This document shows, in pieces, positions 1 to 9,853 of a DNA stretch of 64,000 bases. The position numbers were made by a program, and so were the translations under genes. The stretch's first letter is position 1. The number at the start of each line of letters is the position of its first letter. The notes below the pieces were generated by a model that saw nothing but the letters and a program-made list of their open reading frames with translations, was not told where the DNA came from and did not search any database. This stretch comes from Castellaniella sp049673105. Its GTDB lineage: Bacteria > Pseudomonadota > Gammaproteobacteria > Burkholderiales > Burkholderiaceae_B. The stretch lies in the NCBI RefSeq assembly GCF_049673105.1, contig NZ_JBATXG010000005.1, forward strand, positions 1 through 64,000. Reading direction: 5' to 3'.

Positions 1-110
1 CGGTGGACGTGTTTGAGGAGCGCAGCGACGAGTTCGTCCACCGCCCTGGCGGACGAGGCAGATCCGGGAAGTCCGGCCACAGGCCGGACCGCTGGTTGGG
101 GCGCATGTAG
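1..110. repeat. Partial copy of a structured intergenic repeat (left end cut by the window)
   Basis: This stretch matches the middle of the larger element at 11253-11456. Shared features are a 9-bp stem (CGGTGGACG at 1-9 with CGTCCACCG at 35-43), the string GACGAGGCAGAT or close variants, and a perfect hairpin GTCCGGCC-ACA-GGCCGGAC (71-89) followed by CGCTGG. The first stem differs from the other copy at two positions but stays paired, which indicates that structure is conserved. It lies beyond the tctA stop codon. Its left part is outside the window, so the outer inverted repeat cannot be checked. Whether it acts as RNA or as DNA is unknown. Confidence 0.7.
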
Positions 111-122
111 CCTGCTGGCTTC

Positions 123-174
123 CCGGACAGCGTGCTGCCGGAAAATCACCGGACAGCGTGCTGCCCGAAGATCA
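123..174. repeat. Two tandem 26-bp units with hairpin potential after tctA
   Basis: Two adjacent 26-bp units (123-148 and 149-174) begin CCGGACAGCGTGCTGCC and differ at two positions. Each can form a short hairpin from CCGGACAGC and GCTGCCGG-like arms. The second unit ends four bases before the tctA stop codon, which is read from the other strand, so the pair may act as the 3' end signal of the tct operon. No run of T follows, so a classical intrinsic terminator is not shown. Confidence 0.55.
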
Positions 175-177
175 GTT

Positions 178-1698
178 TTAGCCTAGGCCCACATCATGGC
201 CCGCAGTCGGCTCCGCTGCCGCTTTGAGTTTGCGCAGCAGGATCGGCGCCAGCAGCACCAGCACCGCCAGAACCAGGAAGGTCAGTGACAGGGGGCTCGT
301 GATGAACACGGACGGATCCCCGTTATTGATGGCTAAAGAGCGCCGCAACTGCGTTTCCGCCATCGGGCCCAGAATCAGGCCGATCAGCAGCGGGGCGATC
401 GGAAAATCGTAGACCCGCATCACATAGCCTGTGACCCCGATCACGAACATGATGAGCAGATCCATCCAGGAAGTCGACAGCCCCCAGACGCCGACCATGG
501 TAAAGACCAGGATGCCGGCGTACAGATAGGGGCGGGGGATCAGCAGCAGACGCACCCAGATGCCCACCAGCGGCAGGTTCAGCACCAGCAGCATGACATT
601 GCCGATATACAGCGACGCGATGATCGCCCAGACCAGATCGTGACTGTTGGTGAAGAGGAACGGCCCCGGCTGCAGCCCGTAGCTTTGGAAGGCTGCCAGC
701 AGCACGGCAGCCGTGGCGGAAGTCGGCAGGCCCAGGGTCAGCAGCGGCACCAGAATGCCGGCTGCCGCCGCATTATTGGCGGCTTCGGGGCCGGCCACGC
801 CTTCGATGGCGCCGTGGCCGAATTCATCGGGCTTTTTGCACAATTTGCGTTCCGTCATGTAGGACAGAAACGTCGGGACTTCCGTGCCGCCGGTCGGCAA
901 GGCGCCGATGGGAAAACCGAACAGCGTACCGCGCAGCCAGGGCTTCCAGGATCGCTGCCAGTCTTCCTTGGTCATCCAGGCCTTGCCCGACAAGGGATTG
1001 ATCTGCGGCGGCATGCTGCGGTAGCGGCTGGCGACGTACATGACTTCGCCTACCGCGAACAGCGACACCAGCACGACGGTCAACTCGATGCCGTCCAGCA
1101 GCTCGAACGAGCCGAAGGTCAGGCGCGCCTGACCTGTCTGCGCGTCGATGCCGACCACACCTAGCGCCAGACCAAGCAGCAGGGCGATCAGGCCGCGTAC
1201 GCGAGAGCTGCCGAGCACCACCGAGACCGACATCAGGGACAGTACCATCAGCGCGAAATAGTCGGCGGCAGTGAAGACAAAGGCCAGTTCAGCCACCAGA
1301 GGCGCGAAAAAGGTAATGCCCAGCGTCGCCAGCGTGCCGGCGACGAAGGAACCGATGGCGGCGGTGGCCAGCGCCGCCGCGCCACGCCCGGCCTTGGCCA
1401 TTTTGTTGCCCTCGAGCGCAGTCATCATGGAACCGCTTTCGCCGGGGGTATTGAGCAGAATCGAGGTGGTGGAACCACCGTACATGGCGCCGTACAGCAC
1501 CCCGGCAAACATGATGAAGGCAGCCGTGGGGGCGATTTGCACGGTGACCGGCAGCAGCAGGGCGATCGTCAGGGCAGGGCCGATCCCGGGCAGCACGCCC
1601 ATGGCGGTCCCCAGGATCGAACCCAGAAAGGCCCAGAACAGATTGATGGGTTCCAGCGCGACGCTGAAGCCCGACATCAATGCGGAAAATGAATCCAT
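178..1698 (-). CDS. tctA: Tripartite tricarboxylate transporter, large membrane subunit TctA
   Basis: The 506-residue product is the large permease subunit of the TctABC family of secondary, periplasmic-receptor-dependent carboxylate importers. It is almost wholly hydrophobic. It carries the family's glycine-rich N-terminal segment (GVLPGIGPALTIALLLP, about residues 35-51), the NTPGES loop near residue 83 and a second glycine/proline-rich region, PTGGTEVPTFLSY, near residue 265. Length fits the family norm of about 500. The ATG at 1698 is three bases from the tctB stop, so the two are translationally coupled. The substrate cannot be read from the sequence; citrate and other di/tricarboxylates are known for relatives. 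Confidence 0.95.
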   Translation of the reverse strand: MDSFSALMSGFSVALEPINLFWAFLGSILGTAMGVLPGIGPALTIALLLPVTVQIAPTAAFIMFAGVLYGAMYGGSTTSILLNTPGESGSMMTALEGNKMAKAGRGAAALATAAIGSFVAGTLATLGITFFAPLVAELAFVFTAADYFALMVLSLMSVSVVLGSSRVRGLIALLLGLALGVVGIDAQTGQARLTFGSFELLDGIELTVVLVSLFAVGEVMYVASRYRSMPPQINPLSGKAWMTKEDWQRSWKPWLRGTLFGFPIGALPTGGTEVPTFLSYMTERKLCKKPDEFGHGAIEGVAGPEAANNAAAAGILVPLLTLGLPTSATAAVLLAAFQSYGLQPGPFLFTNSHDLVWAIIASLYIGNVMLLVLNLPLVGIWVRLLLIPRPYLYAGILVFTMVGVWGLSTSWMDLLIMFVIGVTGYVMRVYDFPIAPLLIGLILGPMAETQLRRSLAINNGDPSVFITSPLSLTFLVLAVLVLLAPILLRKLKAAAEPTAGHDVGLG

Positions 1699-1701
1699 GA
1701 A

Positions 1702-2184
1702 TCACTCGCCCAGAAAGGGAAATACAGGGCCGAGGCTGACGCCTAGCGAAGAAAATCCGTACCAGCAGAGCAGGCCCAGCACCAGACCGATACACGCGTC
1801 CATCAGGATGCGGCGTGAGCCGAAGGCGCGTGTGACCAGGGCGAAGCTGATCATGGCCGTCAGGGGGAAGCCCAGCGGCTGCATGGTGAGCAGGGGGACG
1901 GCGGCGCCGCTGGCGGCCCAGAGCAGCGCGGGCCAGGACACTTTGGCGTTGGCCTCGGCGTCTTCGGAATCCTGGGGTTCGAAGGACTCGCCGCGCGCAA
2001 TCTGGATGAGCAAGATGACCCCCAGCAGCACCAGCAAGCCCCCGATCACGATGACGAAGAAACCGGGGCCAATCGCGGCGTAGCCGCCCAGCTGCGGCAG
2101 ACTGCGCCCCTGGAAAAACCACAACAGGCCGATGGCGACGATGACCAGCCCCAGCCACCAGGGACGCGAAGTCTTGGGTGCCAT
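1702..2184 (-). CDS. tctB: Tripartite tricarboxylate transporter, small membrane subunit TctB
   Basis: This is a 160-residue membrane protein with about four hydrophobic segments: one near residues 9-24, then near 34-58, 85-110 and 130-155. That is the pattern of the small TctB permease subunit. The cytoplasmic stretch after the second segment is acidic (SFEPQDSEDAEAN), as often seen in the family. It sits between tctC and tctA on the same strand with gaps of 5 and 3 bases. TctB proteins diverge strongly in sequence, so the assignment rests on position, size and topology as much as on residues. Confidence 0.9.
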   Translation of the reverse strand: MAPKTSRPWWLGLVIVAIGLLWFFQGRSLPQLGGYAAIGPGFFVIVIGGLLVLLGVILLIQIARGESFEPQDSEDAEANAKVSWPALLWAASGAAVPLLTMQPLGFPLTAMISFALVTRAFGSRRILMDACIGLVLGLLCWYGFSSLGVSLGPVFPFLGE

Positions 2185-2189
2185 GATGC

Positions 2190-3146
2190 TTATTTGATCA
2201 GGCCGACGGATTCAAGCACCTTTTTCTGGCGGACTTTTTCCTGGTCCAGGAACGCGGAGAAGTCATTGCCAGCCAGGTAGGCATCGGTCCAGTTGTGGTC
2301 GGCCAGGGCTTTTTTCCATGCATCCGTGGCGTGCATCTTGGCGAAACGGTCCAGCCACATCTGCTTGCCCTTGTCGGACATGCCCGGTGCGCCCACGATG
2401 CCGCGCCAGTTGCCGATGACCACGTCCACGCCTTGTTCTTTCAGGGTGGGGACGTCGAGATTGGGCAGGCGTTTTTCAGAGGTGACGGCGATCAGGCGCA
2501 GGCGGCCTTGTTCGGCGTAGGGGCCGAGCTCGGACAGGCCGGAGATGGCGACTTTGAGCTGGCCGCCAGCCAGCGCCGTGATCATTTCGGCGCCGCCGTC
2601 ATAGGCCACGTAATTGAGTTTTTTCGGGTCCAGGGGGATGGTCTGGGCCAGCAACGCTGCGGTGACGTGGTCGACCCCGCCGATGGAGCCGCCGCCGATC
2701 GGCATGGCGCCCGGATTGGCAGCCAGCGCCTTGGTGACGTCCTGGATGGTCTTGAGGGGCGAGTCCACCGGCACGGCGATGGCGCCTGCGTCATCGGTCA
2801 GGCGCACCAGCGGCGTGACGTCGTCCAGCGTGACCGGGGATTTGTTGAGGATGATGGCGCCGACGATGATCGAGCCCAGGGACATGATGCCGTTGTCGTT
2901 GCCTTTGGTCGTGCGCACGAATTCGGCCAGACCGATGGTGCCGCCCGCGCCGCCCTTGTTGGTGACCTGCGAACCATCGGTGAAGATGCCGGTTTCCTGC
3001 ATGACCTGCAGCGGTACGCGCGCAGCGGCGTCGTAGCCCCCGCCTGCGCCGCCTGGCGCCATGACGATCGCAGGGGCGGCCATGGCCATGGATAGCGGCA
3101 ATGCCGTGGTCGCGATGGCTGTGCAGAATTTTCGTATGAATGTCAT
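2190..3146 (-). CDS. tctC: Tripartite tricarboxylate transporter substrate-binding protein (Bug family) TctC
   Basis: The 318-residue product is a periplasmic solute receptor of the Bug/TctC family, which is greatly expanded in Bordetella and relatives. Residues 1-23 form a Sec signal peptide (MTFIRKFCTAIATTALPLSM then AMA). The mature protein begins with the family signature APGGAGGGYDAAAR. It has the expected two-lobe length and a typical C-terminal segment rich in K and W (DAWKKALADHNWTDAYLAG). The start at 3146 follows AGGAG by six bases. It is the first gene of the tctCBA operon, which is the usual order. The ligand is not predictable here. Confidence 0.95.
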   Translation of the reverse strand: MTFIRKFCTAIATTALPLSMAMAAPAIVMAPGGAGGGYDAAARVPLQVMQETGIFTDGSQVTNKGGAGGTIGLAEFVRTTKGNDNGIMSLGSIIVGAIILNKSPVTLDDVTPLVRLTDDAGAIAVPVDSPLKTIQDVTKALAANPGAMPIGGGSIGGVDHVTAALLAQTIPLDPKKLNYVAYDGGAEMITALAGGQLKVAISGLSELGPYAEQGRLRLIAVTSEKRLPNLDVPTLKEQGVDVVIGNWRGIVGAPGMSDKGKQMWLDRFAKMHATDAWKKALADHNWTDAYLAGNDFSAFLDQEKVRQKKVLESVGLIK

Positions 3147-3212
3147 CCGTGTCTCCTGGAATGGGGCGCGATTATTGAGGGGCCAGACGTTGGACTCTTG
3201 CGGCGCGATCCT

Positions 3213-3248
3213 GTTCTAGGATACAGCGGGCCATATGTCAAAACATAT
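3213..3248 (-). promoter_or_regulatory. Predicted tctCBA promoter with a palindrome over the -35
   Basis: Read on the minus strand, a perfect -35 TTGACA (3241-3236) is followed after 17 bp by TAGAAC (3218-3213), a 4/6 match to the -10 consensus. The inverted repeat ATATGT-CAAA-ACATAT (3233-3248) covers the -35 box, the usual place for a repressor. The start codon of tctC is about 65 bases downstream. The cognate regulator is not identified in the window. Confidence 0.6.
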
Positions 3249-3303
3249 CGGGGAAATTCCTCGTTATATAAGGTCTGGCCTGGGTTGGCTGCATCCGTGC
3301 GGC

Positions 3304-4257
3304 TTAGCCGGCACGGCCCAGCAGTGCGTCCAGCTTCACCGCATCCGCCGTGAAGATCCGGATGCCTTCCGCCAGTTTTTCCGTCGCCATCGCGTCCTGG
3401 TTCAGCTGTGTGCGGAACGTGACTTCGTTGCTGGCCAGCCATTCCGGCGCCTGGGCTTTGGCGTGCGCCACTGTCAGCGCGGCGGGCAGCGGATCCTGGG
3501 ATGCCGCCAGTTCCCCCAAAAGCGCCGGACTGATTGTCAGCAGGTCGCACCCCGCCAGCGCCCGGATCTGCCCGATGTTGCGGAAACTGGCCCCCATGAC
3601 CTGCGTGGGGATGTCGTACGCCTTGAAATACTGATAGATCCGGGCAACCGATTGCACACCGGGATCATGCGCCCCTGCGTTTTCCGCCTCGTTCCAATCG
3701 GCCCCGGCAGCCTGCTTGTACCAGTCGTAGATGCGGCCCACGAAGGGCGAAATCAGCGTCACCTGCGCCTGGGCGCAGGCGATCGCCTGCGTCAGCGAAA
3801 ACAGCAGCGTCAGATTGCAGCGGATGCCTTCGGTTTCCAGCACACGCGCCGCCTGGATGCCTTCCCAGGTCGAGGCCAGTTTGATCAGGATGCGTTCGCG
3901 GGCGATGCCGGCGGATTCATACAGCGCAATGATCTGCCGGGCGCGTTCGATGCTGGCCTGAGTGTCGAAAGACAGGCGGGCATCGACTTCGGTCGAGACC
4001 CGGCCGGGCACGATAGCCAGGATTTCCCGGCCGAAAGCCACCAGCAGCCGGTCCACCTGTTCCGTCAGCGGCGCCGAAGGGTGGTCGCGCAGCACCCGAT
4101 CCAGCAGCGGGCGGTAAGCATCCTGCTGCACGGCCTTCAGGATCAGCGACGGGTTGGTGGTGGCGTCTGTGGGCTGGTAGGCCCGCATGGTTTCGAAATC
4201 CCCTGTGTCGGCCACGACGGTCGTCAGCGCGCGCAGGGCGTCGAGTTGATGGCTCAT
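3304..4257 (-). CDS. tal: Transaldolase
   Basis: This is a 317-residue transaldolase of the pentose phosphate pathway, which transfers a dihydroxyacetone unit between sedoheptulose-7-phosphate and glyceraldehyde-3-phosphate in the cytoplasm. The sequence shows the family landmarks: an N-terminal DATTNPSLI motif near residue 35, the Schiff-base region RILIKLASTWEGIQAA with the catalytic lysine, CNLTLLFSLTQA, and the SPFVGRI motif with the downstream MGASFRN. The ATG at 4257 (MSHQLDALR) is chosen because a longer in-frame start at 4338 would add 27 non-conserved residues and overlap the carA promoter region. It is transcribed away from carA. Confidence 0.96.
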   Translation of the reverse strand: MSHQLDALRALTTVVADTGDFETMRAYQPTDATTNPSLILKAVQQDAYRPLLDRVLRDHPSAPLTEQVDRLLVAFGREILAIVPGRVSTEVDARLSFDTQASIERARQIIALYESAGIARERILIKLASTWEGIQAARVLETEGIRCNLTLLFSLTQAIACAQAQVTLISPFVGRIYDWYKQAAGADWNEAENAGAHDPGVQSVARIYQYFKAYDIPTQVMGASFRNIGQIRALAGCDLLTISPALLGELAASQDPLPAALTVAHAKAQAPEWLASNEVTFRTQLNQDAMATEKLAEGIRIFTADAVKLDALLGRAG

Positions 4258-4359
4258 GAAGGCGGTACTCTCTGGTAGAAACAGTGAAAGACTCTTACTG
4301 TAGACCATTTCCGCCGAGCTGCGCCTCGAGCGGGTCAAGGAGAAACCCGTACGAGACTG

Positions 4360-4365
4360 TATAAT
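4360..4365 (+). promoter_or_regulatory. Candidate -10 box of carAB
   Basis: A perfect TATAAT lies 41 bases upstream of the carA start. No good -35 is seen at 16-18 bp; the best stretch is only AAGGAG-like, so the promoter may need an activator or may lie elsewhere. The leader downstream is AT-rich (GGTTTATATATAGAC), unlike the surrounding DNA. Confidence 0.45.
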
Positions 4366-4406
4366 AGGAAGGTTTATATATAGACTTTACAACTGGGGTT
4401 ATCACT

Positions 4407-5576
<1,170 letters not shown>

Positions 5577-5592
5577 CCGATACCGTTCTCTC

Positions 5593-8500
5593 ATGCCCAA
5601 GCGTTCAGACATCAAAAGCATTCTCATCATCGGGGCAGGTCCGATCATCATCGGTCAGGCCTGCGAATTCGACTACTCCGGCGCCCAGGCCTGCAAGGCC
5701 CTGAAGGCCGATGGTTTCCGTACCATTCTGGTCAACAGCAATCCGGCCACCATCATGACGGATCCGGAAACGGCGGACGTCACCTATATCGAACCCATCA
5801 CCTGGCAGGCCCTGGAAAAGATCATCGAGATCGAAAAACCCGATGCCGTTCTGCCGACCATGGGCGGCCAGACCGCGTTGAACTGCGCGCTGGATCTGGA
5901 TCGCAACGGTGTGCTGGCCAAGCATGGGGTCGAGCTGATCGGCGCCAATGCAGCCGCCATCGAAAAGGCCGAAGACCGCCTGAAATTCAAGGACGCCATG
6001 ACCTCCATCGGTCTGGAATCCGCGAAATCCGGCGTCGCCCACAGCATGGACGAAGCCTGGGCCGTGCAGAAACGCATCGCCGCGGAACTCGGCACCTCGG
6101 GCTTTCCTGCCGTGATCCGGCCCAGCTTCACGCTGGGCGGCACGGGCGGGGGCATCGCCTACAACGCAGAAGAATTCGAAACCATTTGCCGTCGAGGCCT
6201 GGAAGCATCGCCCACGCGTGAATTGCTGATCGAGGAATCCCTGCTGGGCTGGAAGGAATTCGAAATGGAAGTCGTGCGCGACAGCGCCGACAATTGCATC
6301 ATCGTGTGCGCCATCGAAAACCTGGACCCGATGGGTGTGCATACCGGTGATTCCATCACGGTCGCTCCGGCGCAGACGCTGACCGACAAGGAATACCAGA
6401 TCATGCGCAACGCATCCATTGCGGTGCTGCGCGAGATCGGTGTGGATACGGGCGGCTCGAATGTGCAGTTCGCCGTCAATCCGGCCAATGGCCGCATGAT
6501 CGTCATCGAGATGAATCCGCGCGTGTCGCGTTCTTCCGCCCTGGCGTCCAAGGCCACCGGCTTCCCGATTGCCAAGGTCGCGGCCCGTCTGGCCGTGGGC
6601 TACACGCTGGACGAACTGCGCAATGAAATCACCGGTGGCGCGACCCCGGCGTCTTTCGAGCCGACCCTGGACTACGTCGTCGTCAAGGTGCCGCGCTTCG
6701 CGTTTGAAAAATTCCCGCAAGCCGATTCCCGCCTGACCACGCAGATGAAAGCTGTGGGTGAAGTCATGGCCATCGGTCGCACCTTCCAGGAAGCCTTCCA
6801 GAAAGCCCTGCGCGGCCTGGAAGTCGGCGTAGACGGCCTGAACCAGAAAACCACCGACCGCGAGCGCCTGCAGATCGAACTCGGCGAACCCGGCCCGGAA
6901 CGCATCTGGTACGTGGGCGATGCGTTTGCCCAGGGCTTCAGCCTGGAAGAAGTCCATCAGTTGACGAAGATCGACCCCTGGTTCCTGGATCAGATCAAGG
7001 AAATCGTCGACATCGAACTGGCGCTGGAACAGCGCACCCTGTCCGATCTGGATGACGAGACCATGCGCCGCCTGAAGCGCTACGGTTTTTCCGACCGTCG
7101 CCTGGCTTTCTTGCTGGACACGACCGAATCGGAAGTGCGCAAACTGCGTCATCAGATGAACGTGCGCCCAGTGTACAAACGCGTGGACACCTGCGCGGCG
7201 GAATTCGCCACGACCACGGCCTATATGTATTCGACCTACGAGGAAGAGGACGAGGCCGCGCCCACCGACCGCAAGAAAATCATCGTGCTGGGCGGCGGGC
7301 CCAACCGCATCGGTCAGGGGATCGAATTCGACTATTGCTGCGTGCACGCCGCGCTGGCCCTGCGCGAAGACGGCTTCGAGACCATCATGGTCAACTGCAA
7401 TCCCGAAACCGTCTCCACCGACTACGACACGTCCGATCGTCTGTATTTCGAGCCTTTGACGCTGGAAGACGTGCTGGAAATCGTCCACAAGGAAAACCCG
7501 GCGGGCGTCATCGTCCAGTACGGCGGCCAGACGCCCCTGAAGCTGGCCCGCGCCCTGGAAGCCAACGGCGTGCCCATCATCGGCACCAGTCCGGATTCCA
7601 TCGACGTCGCCGAAGACCGAGAACGCTTCCAGAAACTCCTGACCAAACTGGGCCTGCGCCAGCCGGCCAACCGCACGGCCCGCACCGAAAGCGAAGCCCT
7701 GGCCCTGGCCGGGGAAATCGGTTATCCCCTGGTGGTGCGCCCCAGCTATGTGCTGGGCGGTCGCGCCATGGAAATCGTGCACGAACCGCAAGACCTGGAA
7801 CGCTATATGCGTGAAGCGGTCAAGGTCAGCAATGATTCGCCGGTGCTGCTGGATCACTTCCTGAACAACGCCACCGAAGTCGACGTGGACTGCCTGGCCG
7901 ACGGCGAACAAGTCGTCGTGGGCGGCGTCATGGAACACATCGAACAGGCCGGTGTGCACTCGGGCGATTCGGCTTGCAGCCTGCCGCCGTATTCGCTGTC
8001 CGCAGAGATCGTGGACGAGATCAAGCGTCAGACCGCGCTCATGGCTCGCGCCCTGAACGTCAAGGGTCTGATGAACGTGCAGTTCGCCATCCAGGATGGC
8101 GACGTCTACGTGCTGGAAGTCAATCCGCGCGCCTCGCGCACCGTGCCCTATGTGTCCAAGGCCACGGGTCGCCAACTGGCCAAGATCGCCGCCCGCATCA
8201 TGGCGGGCCGGTCTTTGGCGGCGCAGGGCGTGTCGTCCATTCCGTCGCCGGTGCACTACTGCGTCAAGGAAGCCGTCTTTCCCTTCGTGAAGTTCCCTGG
8301 GGTGGATACCATCCTGGGGCCGGAAATGAAGTCCACCGGGGAAGTCATGGGCGTGGGCGAAACGTTTGGCGAGGCCTTCGTCAAATCCCAGATCGCGGCG
8401 GGGGCCTGGTTGCCGGAATCGGGCAAGGTCTTCATCAGCGTGCGCGCTCAGGACAAGCCCCGCGCCGTCGAGGTCGCTCGCGGCCTGGCGGCCATGGGCT

Positions 8501-8832
8501 TCCAGCTGATCGCCACGCGCGGCACGGCGGCGGTCATCGAGGCGGCCGGCCTGGCGGTCGAGATCGTCAACAAAGTCACCGAGGGCCGTCCCAACATCGT
8601 GGACATGCTGAAAAACGGCGAGATCGCCATGGTCATCAACACCGTGGAAGAACGGCGCAACGCCATCGCCGATTCGCGCATCATCCGCACCCAGTCGCTG
8701 TCCAACCGTGTGACGTTCTTCACGACGATCGCGGGCGCCCGCGCCGCCGTTGAAGGTCTGCAGTACCTGCGTCATGGCGGCGGTCTGAAGGTCTACAGCC
8801 TGCAGGCCATGAACGCCGCGACGGTCGGCTGA
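5593..8832 (+). CDS. carB: Carbamoyl-phosphate synthase large subunit
   Basis: This 1079-residue protein has the usual duplicated synthetase architecture: carboxyphosphate half (about residues 1-400), oligomerisation domain, carbamoyl-phosphate half (about 550-935) and a C-terminal MGS-like allosteric domain. Visible motifs include GAGPIIIGQACEFDYSG at the N terminus and its internal copy GGGPNRIGQGIEFDYCC near residue 568. The paired ATP-grasp motifs PSFTLGGTGGGIAYN and PSYVLGGRAMEIV, and the Mg-binding EMNPRVSRSSALASKATG / EVNPRASRTVPYVSKATG, are also present. Length is normal. It forms a heterodimer with CarA, encoded just upstream. Confidence 0.98.
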   Translation: MPKRSDIKSILIIGAGPIIIGQACEFDYSGAQACKALKADGFRTILVNSNPATIMTDPETADVTYIEPITWQALEKIIEIEKPDAVLPTMGGQTALNCALDLDRNGVLAKHGVELIGANAAAIEKAEDRLKFKDAMTSIGLESAKSGVAHSMDEAWAVQKRIAAELGTSGFPAVIRPSFTLGGTGGGIAYNAEEFETICRRGLEASPTRELLIEESLLGWKEFEMEVVRDSADNCIIVCAIENLDPMGVHTGDSITVAPAQTLTDKEYQIMRNASIAVLREIGVDTGGSNVQFAVNPANGRMIVIEMNPRVSRSSALASKATGFPIAKVAARLAVGYTLDELRNEITGGATPASFEPTLDYVVVKVPRFAFEKFPQADSRLTTQMKAVGEVMAIGRTFQEAFQKALRGLEVGVDGLNQKTTDRERLQIELGEPGPERIWYVGDAFAQGFSLEEVHQLTKIDPWFLDQIKEIVDIELALEQRTLSDLDDETMRRLKRYGFSDRRLAFLLDTTESEVRKLRHQMNVRPVYKRVDTCAAEFATTTAYMYSTYEEEDEAAPTDRKKIIVLGGGPNRIGQGIEFDYCCVHAALALREDGFETIMVNCNPETVSTDYDTSDRLYFEPLTLEDVLEIVHKENPAGVIVQYGGQTPLKLARALEANGVPIIGTSPDSIDVAEDRERFQKLLTKLGLRQPANRTARTESEALALAGEIGYPLVVRPSYVLGGRAMEIVHEPQDLERYMREAVKVSNDSPVLLDHFLNNATEVDVDCLADGEQVVVGGVMEHIEQAGVHSGDSACSLPPYSLSAEIVDEIKRQTALMARALNVKGLMNVQFAIQDGDVYVLEVNPRASRTVPYVSKATGRQLAKIAARIMAGRSLAAQGVSSIPSPVHYCVKEAVFPFVKFPGVDTILGPEMKSTGEVMGVGETFGEAFVKSQIAAGAWLPESGKVFISVRAQDKPRAVEVARGLAAMGFQLIATRGTAAVIEAAGLAVEIVNKVTEGRPNIVDMLKNGEIAMVINTVEERRNAIADSRIIRTQSLSNRVTFFTTIAGARAAVEGLQYLRHGGGLKVYSLQAMNAATVG

Positions 8833-8838
8833 TGCATC

Positions 8839-9690
8839 GTGGCGGGCGACACCATCACGTCCGCAGGCCCCGAGTCCCCCGCTGTGCCGGGGGGTTCTGA
8901 ACAACCCGTCCCGGCGCCATCACCAGGGCGGGTTTTCATGACCGGCGCCAGCAGCGGTATTGGCGCGGCGCTGGCGCATCAGTATGCGGCGCGGGGCGCC
9001 GTCGTGGGGCTGGTAGGCCGGCGCCAGGACGCGCTGCAGGCGGTCGCGGATGCTTTGCCGGGACAGGGGCACCAGATGTATGTCCTGGATATCCGGGATC
9101 GCGCGGCCCTGCAGGCTGCCGCTCAGGACTTCCTGGCGGGCGGCCCGGTGGACCGGGTGATTGCCTGCGCCGGCATCAGCGTCGGCACCCTGACCGATGC
9201 GCCCGAAGATTTCGCCGTTTTCCAGGCGATTTTCGACACCAACGTGCTGGCGATGGTGGCGACGTTCGAACCCTTCATTGCGGCGATGCGGGCGCGACGC
9301 AGCGGCGTGCTGGTCGGCATCGGCAGCGTGGCGGGGGTGCGAGGCCTGCCAGGCGCGGGCGCCTACAGCGCATCCAAGGCTGCTGTGCGGGCTTATTGCG
9401 AAAGCCTGCGGGTGGAACTCCACGGTTCAGGGGTGCAGGTCGTCACCCTGGCGCCTGGTTTCATCGCCACCCCCATGACGGCGCACAATCCCTACCGCAT
9501 GCCGTTTCTGATGCCGGTGGACCGTTTCGCAGATCAGGCGGTGCGCGCCATCGAGGCGGGTGATCGGTATCGTGTCATTCCCTGGCCCATGGCTTGGGTG
9601 GGGCGCCTGCTGCGTCTGGTGCCCGATGCCCTGTATGACGCCGTGGCGGCGCGGCGCAAGCGCAAGCCCCGCATCGGCGAACATCCCTAG
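8839..9690 (+). CDS. SDR-family NAD(P)-dependent oxidoreductase
   Basis: This 283-residue short-chain dehydrogenase/reductase contains the cofactor motif TGASSGIG (about residues 35-42), the CAG structural motif in IACAGIS, the active-site Ser in GIGSVAG, the YSASKAA catalytic Tyr-x3-Lys pair, and LAPGFIATPM. The GTG at 8839 is used because the next ATG (8938) would remove residues before the glycine motif. The first 30 residues are proline-rich and not part of the fold. It starts six bases after the carB stop, so it is probably co-transcribed with carAB; a functional link to carbamoyl phosphate is not evident. The substrate is unknown. Confidence 0.88.
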   Translation: MAGDTITSAGPESPAVPGGSEQPVPAPSPGRVFMTGASSGIGAALAHQYAARGAVVGLVGRRQDALQAVADALPGQGHQMYVLDIRDRAALQAAAQDFLAGGPVDRVIACAGISVGTLTDAPEDFAVFQAIFDTNVLAMVATFEPFIAAMRARRSGVLVGIGSVAGVRGLPGAGAYSASKAAVRAYCESLRVELHGSGVQVVTLAPGFIATPMTAHNPYRMPFLMPVDRFADQAVRAIEAGDRYRVIPWPMAWVGRLLRLVPDALYDAVAARRKRKPRIGEHP

Positions 9691-9765
9691 GGGGCCTGCC
9701 CGCCGGCGCGTCCGCGTCGCCTTCCAGACCGCTGCCGGCGCTCATGTGGGCGGGCCAATCCCATC

Positions 9766-9795
9766 TTGCGATGTGTGCAGATAGCACCGTACACT
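9766..9795 (+). promoter_or_regulatory. Candidate promoter for the nucleobase permease
   Basis: TTGCGA (9766-9771, 4/6 match) and TACACT (9790-9795, 4/6) are separated by 18 bp. They lie 58 bases before the permease ATG in the gap after the SDR gene. This is a weak match found by eye. Confidence 0.3.
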
Positions 9796-9853
9796 TGCGA
9801 CGAAATTTCAACCTTCCATCTTCCTCTTCCGGACGGCCTTGGGCCGCACATCC

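Noticed and set aside
5605..8904. A 1099-codon open frame antisense to carB, and a similar one opposite carA (4416-5651)
   Set aside because: Both mirror the strongly biased codon positions of carA/carB, have His/Gln/Gly-rich composition and show no domain. They are shadows in GC-rich DNA.
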